Below, in pieces: positions 1 through 4,835 of a stretch of 5,874 nt of DNA. This DNA is from Candidatus Avoscillospira stercoripullorum (GTDB lineage Bacteria; Bacillota; Clostridia; Oscillospirales; Oscillospiraceae), in NCBI GenBank assembly GCA_018712905.1, contig DVGD01000152.1, forward strand, positions 1 to 5,874, given 5' to 3'. The notes beneath the pieces were generated by a model. That model was not told the DNA's origin. It worked only from the letters and a program-made list of their open reading frames with translations, and searched no databases. Numbering within the stretch: the first letter of the stretch is position 1; each line of letters starts with the position of its first letter. The position numbers and the translations under genes were made by a program.

Positions 1-615
1 GGACTTCTCATTGATACCGAGCCCATCTCCTACCAGGTCATTGGAAATCTTTTAAAATCCTTTGGCGAGGATTTCTCCATGGCGGAATACACCGCCCACT
101 ATAGCGGCAAAACGGAAGTGCAGAATACCGCAGCGATCATCGCCCGCTATGGCCTTTCCCTGTCCCAGGCGGAGGTCATGGCTAAGACCGACGCCTTGGA
201 GCGGGAGCTCCTTTCCGGCGGCGCACCCCTCAAGCCAGGGGCAAAGGCACTTCTTTCCCACCTTCGCGCCCGGGGCATCAAGACAGCCATTGCCACCTCC
301 AGCACTCGGGAGCGGGCGATCAAGCTTCTGGATCAGCACAATCTTCGCCCCAGCTTCGATGCCTTCGTCTTCGGCGACGAGATCCGCCACGGCAAGCCTG
401 CCCCGGATGTATTTTTGCTGGCCGCCGAAAAGCTTGCCGCGCCGCCGCCTGAGTGCCTGGTACTCGAGGACAGCGAAGCGGGAATCCGCGCTGCTCATGC
501 CGCCGGAATCCCGGTGATCTGCGTGCCGGATCTCAAGATGCCGGGAGAGGAATGCCGGAAGCTCCTTTTGGCGCAGTGCGAAAGCCTTAACGAGGTGGCG
601 GCCTATTTTCCGTGA
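1..615 (+). CDS. HAD-superfamily hydrolase, beta-phosphoglucomutase-like (5' end outside window)
   Basis: The frame is open from the first base, so the ATG at 79 is internal. The visible 204 residues begin GLLIDTEP, which is the segment just after the catalytic DxD of HAD motif I (family consensus DMDGLLIDTEP); the nucleophile Asp codons and roughly ten N-terminal residues lie upstream. A helical cap follows, with the HYSGKT segment typical of the beta-phosphoglucomutase/GPH-like subgroup. Motif II is IATSS near visible residues 97-101. Motif III is the Lys of GKPAPD, about residue 132. Motif IV is LVLEDSEAGIRAA, with the Mg-binding Glu-Asp pair near 156-157. All visible catalytic motifs are intact, so it should be a cytosolic Mg-dependent phosphatase or sugar-phosphate mutase. 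The substrate cannot be read from sequence. The gene is followed after 20 bases by the zinc-ribbon gene and is probably co-transcribed with it. The class is secure; the specific activity is not. Confidence 0.93.
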   Translation, partial: GLLIDTEPISYQVIGNLLKSFGEDFSMAEYTAHYSGKTEVQNTAAIIARYGLSLSQAEVMAKTDALERELLSGGAPLKPGAKALLSHLRARGIKTAIATSSTRERAIKLLDQHNLRPSFDAFVFGDEIRHGKPAPDVFLLAAEKLAAPPPECLVLEDSEAGIRAAHAAGIPVICVPDLKMPGEECRKLLLAQCESLNEVAAYFP

Positions 616-620
616 CCAAG

Positions 621-627
621 AAGGGAG
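621..627 (+). promoter_or_regulatory. Ribosome binding site that selects the ATG at 636
   Basis: AAGGGAG lies 8 bases before the ATG at 636. The competing in-frame GTG at 612 overlaps the preceding stop codon and has only a distant GAGGTGG about 13 bases upstream. The ATG start also puts the protein directly into its first zinc-ribbon Cys pair, so 636 is preferred. Confidence 0.7.
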
Positions 628-635
628 AATGCATC

Positions 636-959
636 ATGTATTGCACCCAATGTCAGCACATGGTAGACGGTGAGCGCTGCCCCCACTGCGGCAGCAAGAA
701 GCTCCGCCTGCCGGAACAGGACGATCTCTGCTTTCTCACCGAGCAGGAGTATCTTTGGAGTGAAATGCTCCAGGATGTCCTCCGGCAACATGAAATTCCG
801 GTGTTCACCCAGAACTATCTGGGCGCGGGCATCACCTCCAAAATTGGCTGCCTCATGGAGAAGGTCAGCTTCTATGTGCCCTATGCCCGCTATGCCGAGG
901 CGCAGGATTTGGTCACCGCCCTGTTCTCTGAAACTGGCGAAGAGGAGGAAGATCCGTGA
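636..959 (+). CDS. Small zinc-ribbon protein with DUF2007-like (putative signal-transducing) domain
   Basis: This is a 107-residue protein. Residues 3-18 form a compact zinc ribbon, with Cys3-x2-Cys6 and Cys15-x2-Cys18 in a CPHCGSKKL context. Residues 30-98 resemble the DUF2007 putative signal-transducing fold: an E..ML..VL helix, then the strand IPVFTQN, a GAGI turn, the strand FYVPYARYAEA, and a final helix ending DLVTALF. The tail is acidic (SETGEEEEDP). No signal peptide or membrane segment is visible, so it is presumably cytosolic. The function of this family is unknown; small proteins of this sort are thought to act as binding or adaptor modules, which is inference here. The stop codon overlaps the GTG start of the next gene by four bases (GTGA), so the two are very likely translationally coupled and may act together. 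A GTG start at 612 would add eight residues. Confidence 0.8.
   Translation: MYCTQCQHMVDGERCPHCGSKKLRLPEQDDLCFLTEQEYLWSEMLQDVLRQHEIPVFTQNYLGAGITSKIGCLMEKVSFYVPYARYAEAQDLVTALFSETGEEEEDP
942..948 (+). promoter_or_regulatory. Ribosome binding site that supports the GTG start at 956
   Basis: GAGGAGG sits 7 bases before the GTG at 956, inside the 3' end of the zinc-ribbon gene. No later in-frame ATG has a comparable site at a suitable distance, so the non-ATG start is favoured. Confidence 0.75.
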
Positions 960-2023
960 GCGGGGGCGGAACCCTTCTGTGGGAGGCGTTGGGGGAACAG
1001 TGCGTCTTTGCCTATCTGCCGCAGTTGGAGCCGCTTTTGGCCGCATATTGCCTCATGGAGCGCCAGCCGGTGCACAATCTCTGCCTGGAGATCTACGGCG
1101 CTGCGCAGATCGAAGAATTGCAAAGAAAGTACCGTTTTCTCTTCGAGACCCACGAGGCAATTTCCCGGTGTACCATTCTGGGGGCGCTGGAGTTTTTGCT
1201 GGATGTGCCCCTTCAATCCTTCCGCCTTTCTGCATTTGGAGATTATCTCCTTTCGCAGCCCGATGAGGTGTTTCTCTCCAAGTACCTGGGTGGGCTGGAG
1301 GCCAGTGGAGAGGACTGGGCAAGGGCGCTCACGGACGATGAGGCGCTGGACGCCATCTACCGGCGCAACGAGGCGTCTCTTGGGAGCTTTTTGGGCTTTT
1401 CTGCCTTTGTCCGGGGAAGCGGCCGGTATCGCCGGGAGCTTTTGGCATTGGCCGGGGAGCTGAATACCCCGGAGCTTGCGGCAGCGATCGAAGCGGCGGC
1501 ACCCAGATGCACGGCGCTTTGTGAAACGCTGCGGGGCGAAATCGAAGACCTGGGCGCCCTGGAGTGCTCCCAGCTGCACATGGGAAAGCGCTTCCGAAAC
1601 CGCGGCCCCTATGAAATGTACTACTTTCTCCCCAGCCTCCTGCTGCCTGCCCGGGCGGTGCGGTTTTTCCCCATGGAGGCGCCCTACACCCGGCAAATTC
1701 TCCTATTGACCCTCCGGGAGATCCAGGGCAGCCAGGACGATACCCTGGCCGCGCTGAAGGTGCTCTCGGACAAGACCCGCTACCGGATTCTCATTCTCCT
1801 GGCGCAGGGAACGCCCCTCCGGGGGCTGGACATCGCCAAGCGCCTCCAGTTGGCGCCCTCCACGGTGTCCCACCACATGGAACAGTTAAAGGAGCGCGGC
1901 CTCATCACCGAGGAGCCCGATGGCAACAGCAAATACTATGGGATCTGCACGCCCAACTTAGAAGCCCTTCTCCGCACCTTGGAGCAGGACTTCAAGCTCC
2001 CTGAAACACCACCGCACCCGTAA
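956..2023 (+). CDS. ArsR-type winged-helix transcriptional regulator with a long uncharacterised N-terminal region
   Basis: A 355-residue protein starting at GTG 956, with its start codon overlapping the previous stop. Residues 263-336 form a clear ArsR-type winged helix: the LKVLSDKTRYRILILLAQG helix pair, the DIAKRLQLA positioning helix, the recognition helix APSTVSHHMEQLKERGL (300-316), and a beta wing TEEPDGNSKYYGI. It should therefore bind DNA, probably as a dimer. Residues 1-260 are mostly predicted helices without membrane segments or a Cys metal site of the CxC ArsR kind, and I recognise no family in them. Classical ArsR proteins are about 100-120 residues, so this is roughly three times the usual length and the N-terminal part may be a ligand- or protein-sensing module (inference). 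It ends the upstream operon, with a dispersed repeat starting at its stop codon and an intrinsic terminator about 210 bases later. Target genes are unknown; the exporter operon downstream is a candidate only by position. Confidence 0.85.
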   Translation: MSGGGTLLWEALGEQCVFAYLPQLEPLLAAYCLMERQPVHNLCLEIYGAAQIEELQRKYRFLFETHEAISRCTILGALEFLLDVPLQSFRLSAFGDYLLSQPDEVFLSKYLGGLEASGEDWARALTDDEALDAIYRRNEASLGSFLGFSAFVRGSGRYRRELLALAGELNTPELAAAIEAAAPRCTALCETLRGEIEDLGALECSQLHMGKRFRNRGPYEMYYFLPSLLLPARAVRFFPMEAPYTRQILLLTLREIQGSQDDTLAALKVLSDKTRYRILILLAQGTPLRGLDIAKRLQLAPSTVSHHMEQLKERGLITEEPDGNSKYYGICTPNLEALLRTLEQDFKLPETPPHP

Positions 2024-2024
2024 T

Positions 2025-2103
2025 GCCTCCCCTTGGTGCCCAAGGGGAGGTGGCGCGTCCGAAGGACGTGCCGGAGGGGATCAGAATCCTCGTTTAGCGG
2101 ATG
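2025..2103. repeat. Dispersed two-hairpin palindromic repeat, copy 1
   Basis: Hairpin 1 has perfect 11-bp arms, CCTCCCCTTGG (2026-2036) and CCAAGGGGAGG (2040-2050), with a TGC loop. Hairpin 2 is GGCGCGTCC (2052-2060) with GGACGTGCC (2064-2072), nine pairs including one G-T. The unit then runs GGAGGGGATCAGAA to 2086, followed by a weaker ATCC(T)CG/CGGAT stem to about 2103. Copy 2 lies at 4653-4725: bases 2025-2056 are identical to 4653-4684, and 2070-2086 to 4693-4709. No T-tract follows, so it is not a standard terminator. It resembles short palindromic repeats that I recall scattered through GC-rich clostridial genomes, which would fit a REP- or MITE-like element. Confidence 0.85.
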
Positions 2104-2110
2104 CCATAGA

Positions 2111-2124
2111 GCCGCTTGCGCGGC
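2111..2124. repeat. Small GC-rich hairpin
   Basis: GCCGC (2111-2115), a TTGC loop, then GCGGC (2120-2124). It is a perfect 5-bp stem between the two larger repeat elements. It may be part of either element; by itself it is short enough to arise by chance. Confidence 0.4.
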
Positions 2125-2125
2125 A

Positions 2126-2208
2126 CGGGTCGATGGGGACATCGACCCCTACGGGGTGCACGCGAAATCTCAACTGTACCTGTAGGGATCGATCTCCTGA
2201 TCGACCTG
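2126..2208. repeat. Inverted pair of 27-bp palindromic repeats (MITE/REP-like)
   Basis: The left unit (2126-2152) contains the perfect 9-bp palindrome GGGTCGATG/CATCGACCC around GGGA, followed by CTAC. The right unit (2182-2208) starts GTAGGG and forms a similar stem around TCCT. The right unit matches the reverse complement of the left at 22 of 27 positions, so the pair is inverted and could also form one long hairpin; the inner bases GGTGCA (2155-2160) and TGTACC (2175-2180) extend that pairing imperfectly. At the innermost pair G-C has become C-G, a compensatory change; another pair has become a G-T wobble and a third is lost. No coding potential is visible. I read it as a small non-autonomous repeat, which is inference. 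Confidence 0.7.
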
Positions 2209-2234
2209 CTCGTACCAGATACTTTGCCCCACCA

Positions 2235-2264
2235 CACCAGGGTTCCCGCCCTGGTGTTTTTTTT
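2235..2264 (+). terminator. Rho-independent terminator
   Basis: CACCAGGG (2235-2242) and CCCTGGTG (2249-2256) form a perfect 8-bp stem around a six-base loop, followed by eight T (2257-2264). The stem is oriented for + strand transcripts. It would end the upstream operon that finishes with the ArsR-type gene, and it lies only four bases before the -35 box of the exporter promoter, insulating that promoter from read-through. Confidence 0.93.
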
Positions 2265-2267
2265 GCC

Positions 2268-2296
2268 TTGACAGCCCTCTATAATTCGACTATAAT
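2268..2296 (+). promoter_or_regulatory. Perfect-consensus sigma-A promoter of the exporter operon
   Basis: TTGACA (2268-2273), a 17-base spacer, then TATAAT (2291-2296). Both hexamers match consensus exactly at the optimal spacing, so unrepressed transcription should be very strong. The expected start is near 2303, inside the palindrome at 2301-2316. Such a promoter with an overlapping operator implies control by a repressor. Confidence 0.93.
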
Positions 2297-2300
2297 CTAA

Positions 2301-2316
2301 TTCGATATATATCGAA
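2301..2316. promoter_or_regulatory. 16-bp palindromic operator at the exporter transcription start
   Basis: TTCGATATATATCGAA is a perfect palindrome beginning five bases after the -10 box, so it covers the expected +1. A dimeric repressor bound here would block initiation. The half-site TAATTCGA (2298-2305) also occurs at 2282-2289 in the -35/-10 spacer. The cognate regulator is not identifiable from this window: PadR-, GntR- or ArsR-type proteins could all read such a site, and the ArsR-type gene upstream is only a positional candidate. The site does not resemble the GTCTAA half-sites of the BlaI-type promoter at 4765. Confidence 0.8.
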
Positions 2317-2330
2317 ATAAGGAGGCAGCC

Positions 2331-3095
2331 ATGGACAGTATCATTGAAGCGGAGCACCTGCGCCGGGACTACATCACCCACCGGGGCGTACTCCACCGGC
2401 GGCGGGAGACCATCCACGCCGTCCGCGACCTGAGCTTTACGGTGCGCCGGGGGGAGATCTTCGGCCTGCTGGGGCAAAACGGGGCGGGGAAGACCACCAC
2501 CATTAAAATGCTCACCACGTTGCTCTTGCCGACCTCCGGCACCCTGCGGGTGCTGGGGTACGACGCCTCTTGTCAGGAGAAGGCCATCCGGCCGCGGATC
2601 AACTTTATCTTCGGCGGGGAAATGGGCGTCTACCGCCGCTTGTCAGCGCGGGACAACCTCCGGTACTTTGGAAATCTCTACCGCCTGCCCCGAGCGGTGC
2701 GGGAGCAGCGGGCAGAGGAGATCCTCGCCCTGGTGGGGCTGGAGGCGCGGGCGGACAATTTGGCTGAGACATATTCCAAGGGTATGATCCAGCGGCTCCA
2801 GATTGCCCGGGGTCTCATGAACGACCCGGAGATCCTCTTCATGGACGAGCCCACCGTGGGGCTCGATCCCCTGGGGGCGCGGATGCTCCGGGAGCTGGTG
2901 GCAAAGCTCCGGGAGCAGGGCAAGACCATCCTGCTCACCACCCACTATCTCCCCGAGGCCGAGGCGCTGTGCGACCGCATGATGATTCTCAACCGCGGCA
3001 GGCTGGTTGCCCAGGGCACCCCGGCGGAGCTTCGCCAGGGGAAGGCGAGCCTGGAGGACGCCTACGTGGCGCTCATTGGGGAGGACGCGCCATGA
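2331..3095 (+). CDS. ABC-2 type exporter, ATP-binding protein
   Basis: A 254-residue cytosolic ATPase, normal length for a single-domain ABC-2 (DrrA/NatA-like) nucleotide-binding protein. Walker A is GQNGAGKT (48-55), Walker B is ILFMDEP (168-174) with the catalytic Glu173, the D-loop is GLD (177-179), and the switch His is H205 in LLTTHYLPEAE. The signature is YSKGMIQRLQIARG (148-161), where SKGM replaces SGGQ. The Q-loop region reads INFIFGGEMGVYRRLSARDNL with Gly where Gln is usual; I recall an IFGGE version of this loop in daunorubicin-type exporters, so it is probably active. It powers the two permeases that follow. The ATG at 2331 has AAGGAGG five bases upstream and is the first gene after a consensus promoter and operator. 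The substrate is unknown: drugs, peptides, ions and lipids are all possible in this family. Confidence 0.95.
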   Translation: MDSIIEAEHLRRDYITHRGVLHRRRETIHAVRDLSFTVRRGEIFGLLGQNGAGKTTTIKMLTTLLLPTSGTLRVLGYDASCQEKAIRPRINFIFGGEMGVYRRLSARDNLRYFGNLYRLPRAVREQRAEEILALVGLEARADNLAETYSKGMIQRLQIARGLMNDPEILFMDEPTVGLDPLGARMLRELVAKLREQGKTILLTTHYLPEAEALCDRMMILNRGRLVAQGTPAELRQGKASLEDAYVALIGEDAP

Positions 3096-3871
3096 CAAGC
3101 TCCGTCCTGCTCAGCTCCATGGGCTTACAGTGTAAGCAGTCCTTCGTCCGCCCCATGTTCCGCTTTTGTCTCCTGGCCAATCCCATCTTAAATACGGTGC
3201 TGCTCTATGAGATGTACCGTGGCGCCGGGGAGGAGAACTTCTTTGCCTATGTGGCCTTGGGGGCGGGACTCATGGCCGTGTGGAGCGCCATCTGCTTTTC
3301 CTCCGCCGGCGATATCAACCGCGAGCGCTACAGCGGCACCCTGGCGCTGCTCTTTGCCGCGCCGGTGGGCTTTCCCGCCATTGTGCTGGGGAAGATTCTG
3401 GGCAACACGTTTTTGTCCCTCGCCTCCATCGGCATCTCAGTTGCCACGGCGGCGCTTCTCTTCGGCGTGCCCGTGGCGGTGGCAAGCCCGGGGTATTTTC
3501 TCCTGGCACTGATTTGTGCCCTGGCGGCCTTTGCGGCTTTCTCCCTGGTCATCGCCTGCCTGTTGACCCTCTCAAGGCGGACGGAGCTCTATATGAACTG
3601 CATTGAAATTCCCCTGATTCTCCTCTGCGGCTTTGTCTACCCGGTTTCGGCGCTGCCTGCCTGGCTCCGGCCGGTGAGCTACGCCCTCTCGCCCACCTGG
3701 GCGGTGGAGCTCTTGCGCATGGGCGTGTGGGGCGTGGCGGATCCGGCGGCATTTGGCCGGAAGCTGGCGGTGCTCCTCGCCCTCACGGCGCTTTCGGCGC
3801 TCCTTGCCCTGGCGCTCTTTCGCGCCATCGACCGCCAGGTGCGGATTCTCGCCACGTTGGAGGTGCGCTGA
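3092..3871 (+). CDS. ABC-2 type exporter, permease subunit 1
   Basis: A 259-residue membrane protein. The ATG at 3092 overlaps the ATPase stop codon (ATGA) and has GGGGAGG seven bases upstream; the open frame reaches back to 2969, but that part only shadows the ATPase gene. About six hydrophobic segments are visible: roughly 24-41, 50-73, 94-126, 132-160, 168-189 and 225-245. Residues 78-92 carry ERYSGTLALLFAAPV, the amphipathic element with an ER.xGTL..L...P pattern expected to touch the ATPase. Residues 179-209 hold the typical ABC-2 stretch with FVYPVSALPAWLRPVSYALS before a final helix. With the adjacent permease it probably forms a heterodimeric channel in the cytoplasmic membrane. The exported substrate cannot be deduced. 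Confidence 0.92.
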   Translation: MTSSVLLSSMGLQCKQSFVRPMFRFCLLANPILNTVLLYEMYRGAGEENFFAYVALGAGLMAVWSAICFSSAGDINRERYSGTLALLFAAPVGFPAIVLGKILGNTFLSLASIGISVATAALLFGVPVAVASPGYFLLALICALAAFAAFSLVIACLLTLSRRTELYMNCIEIPLILLCGFVYPVSALPAWLRPVSYALSPTWAVELLRMGVWGVADPAAFGRKLAVLLALTALSALLALALFRAIDRQVRILATLEVR

Positions 3872-4651
3872 ATGGTCAGACGATTTTTCTCCCAGGCGCT
3901 GCTTTTTTATAAAGGCCGCACCGCCGCCTTCTCCTTGGTGGAATTTTTGTGTTTGGATACCTTTTATCCTCTGGTGACCATGGCCTTCTACTGCCTTCTG
4001 GCCGCCCACAGCTTCCGTACCACCGACCTCACCCGGTGGGTGGTGGGCAACGCCTTTCTCCTGTGCACCAACGCCTGCGTCTTCACCCTGGGCGGCGTCT
4101 TCCTCGGCGAGCGCTACAACGGGCGGCTGAGATCCCTTTTGGCCGCGCCGTGCAGCAAGCTCTCGGTGATCCTGGCCGGGGGCGTGTTTCCGGCGCTTCT
4201 GGCCGCTGCCACGGTTGCCGTGGGCTTCCTCCTGGGCGGATTGGTGTTCTCAGTGGACTTTCAAGGGCTCTCCTGGCTCCATACCGCTCTGGCCATTTTG
4301 GCGGCCATGGCGGCGGCCGGCGCCTTTGGGCTGTTCATCGCCACCTTCGGCATGGTCTCCGACAGTATGCACCTCATCTTAAATGTGGTGAGCTATCTTT
4401 TGATGATCTTCACCGGCGCGGAGTTCCCACGGACGCAGCTGCCGGTGCTGGGCAGGTGGTTTGGATCGCTCCTGCCCCTGACCCACGCCATCGCCGCCAT
4501 GGAACAGCTGTGGCAGGGCGCATACGGGGCATTTTGGCACCTTCTCCTGCTGGAACTCCTGGTAGCGGCGGCCTACAGCCTGGCCGCCTGGGCGGTGTTC
4601 CGCACGGTGGAACGCCTGGCACGAAAGCGCGGCACCTTCGACCAGTTTTAA
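3872..4651 (+). CDS. ABC-2 type exporter, permease subunit 2
   Basis: A 259-residue membrane protein whose ATG directly abuts the preceding stop (TGA-ATG), with TTGGAGGTG about seven bases upstream; expression is almost certainly coupled to permease 1. Hydrophobic segments fall near 28-46, 57-78, 98-127, 137-160, 167-182 and 223-243. It shares with permease 1 the ER.NG.L..LLAAP element (80-93) and the ABC-2 block FTGAEFPRTQLPVLGRWFGS followed by LLPLTHAIAAMEQ (about 180-211). The two are therefore diverged paralogues that pair as the membrane half of the exporter. The C-terminus is basic (VERLARKRG), consistent with a cytosolic tail. The dispersed repeat begins one base after its stop codon. 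Substrate unknown. Confidence 0.92.
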   Translation: MVRRFFSQALLFYKGRTAAFSLVEFLCLDTFYPLVTMAFYCLLAAHSFRTTDLTRWVVGNAFLLCTNACVFTLGGVFLGERYNGRLRSLLAAPCSKLSVILAGGVFPALLAAATVAVGFLLGGLVFSVDFQGLSWLHTALAILAAMAAAGAFGLFIATFGMVSDSMHLILNVVSYLLMIFTGAEFPRTQLPVLGRWFGSLLPLTHAIAAMEQLWQGAYGAFWHLLLLELLVAAAYSLAAWAVFRTVERLARKRGTFDQF

Positions 4652-4652
4652 A

Positions 4653-4725
4653 GCCTCCCCTTGGTGCCCAAGGGGAGGTGGCGCACTTGTGCGCCGGAGG
4701 GGATCAGAACTCCGAAATAGCGGAG
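4653..4725. repeat. Dispersed two-hairpin palindromic repeat, copy 2
   Basis: It is in the same orientation as the copy at 2025. Hairpin 1 is identical: CCTCCCCTTGG (4654-4664) and CCAAGGGGAGG (4668-4678) around TGC. Hairpin 2 has a different tip, GGCGCAC (4680-4686) with GTGCGCC (4689-4695), a perfect stem. After GGAGGGGATCAGAA (to 4709) comes a CTCCG/CGGAG stem (4710-4714 with 4721-4725). It starts right after the permease 2 stop codon. There is no T-tract, so it is not a canonical terminator, although the stable stem could protect the 3' end of the exporter mRNA (inference). Confidence 0.85.
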
Positions 4726-4764
4726 CTGCACCTGAGATTCTCCACATCGACCATCCTTTCAGAC

Positions 4765-4793
4765 TTGACAAAATGCGTCTAATGAGTTAGACT
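4765..4793 (+). promoter_or_regulatory. Promoter of the BlaI-type/M56 operon
   Basis: A perfect -35 TTGACA (4765-4770), a 17-base spacer, then TAGACT (4788-4793), which matches four of six -10 consensus bases. The expected start is near 4800. One operator lies across the spacer and -10 box and another just after the start, as expected for a repressed promoter. Confidence 0.8.
4777..4792. promoter_or_regulatory. BlaI-type operator 1
   Basis: GTCTAA (4777-4782), TGAG, TTAGAC (4787-4792). The palindrome overlaps the promoter spacer and most of the -10 box, so a bound dimer would exclude RNA polymerase. It is very probably the autoregulatory site of the BlaI-family protein encoded just downstream. 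The half-site differs from the classical staphylococcal TACA/TGTA-centred one. Confidence 0.8.
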
Positions 4794-4803
4794 TCAATTA
4801 GAA

Positions 4804-4819
4804 GTCTAACCCATTAGAC
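4804..4819. promoter_or_regulatory. BlaI-type operator 2
   Basis: GTCTAA (4804-4809), CCCA, TTAGAC (4814-4819). It has the same half-sites and spacing as operator 1, with centres 27 bases apart. It lies in the early transcribed region, four bases before the ribosome binding site, so a bound repressor could also block elongation. Confidence 0.8.
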
Positions 4820-4835
4820 GTTTGGAGGGATTGCC

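Noticed and set aside
890..1696. Long minus-strand open frame opposite the ArsR-type gene (268 codons)
   Set aside because: It lies antisense to a well-supported gene, has no recognisable motifs and reads as low-complexity Gly/Arg/Pro/Gln-rich sequence typical of shadow frames in GC-rich DNA.
2026..2050. First hairpin of the dispersed repeat as an intrinsic terminator (both copies)
   Set aside because: The 11-bp stem is strong but no T-tract follows either copy, and a proper terminator with eight T exists at 2235-2264.
2025..2208. CRISPR array
   Set aside because: The repeated units are palindromic, few, of differing types and orientation, and lack regular unique spacers or cas genes.
2024..2266. 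Riboswitch or structured leader in the long intergenic region
   Set aside because: The hairpins lie upstream of the exporter promoter and are explained by repeats and a terminator. No known riboswitch core is apparent, and the exporter leader after 2303 is only about 28 bases.
2969..3091. N-terminal extension of permease 1 back to 2969
   Set aside because: The extra 41 residues are hydrophilic Gly/Pro-rich shadow sequence of the ATPase gene. The ATG at 3092 has a strong ribosome binding site and the ATGA overlap usual in such operons.
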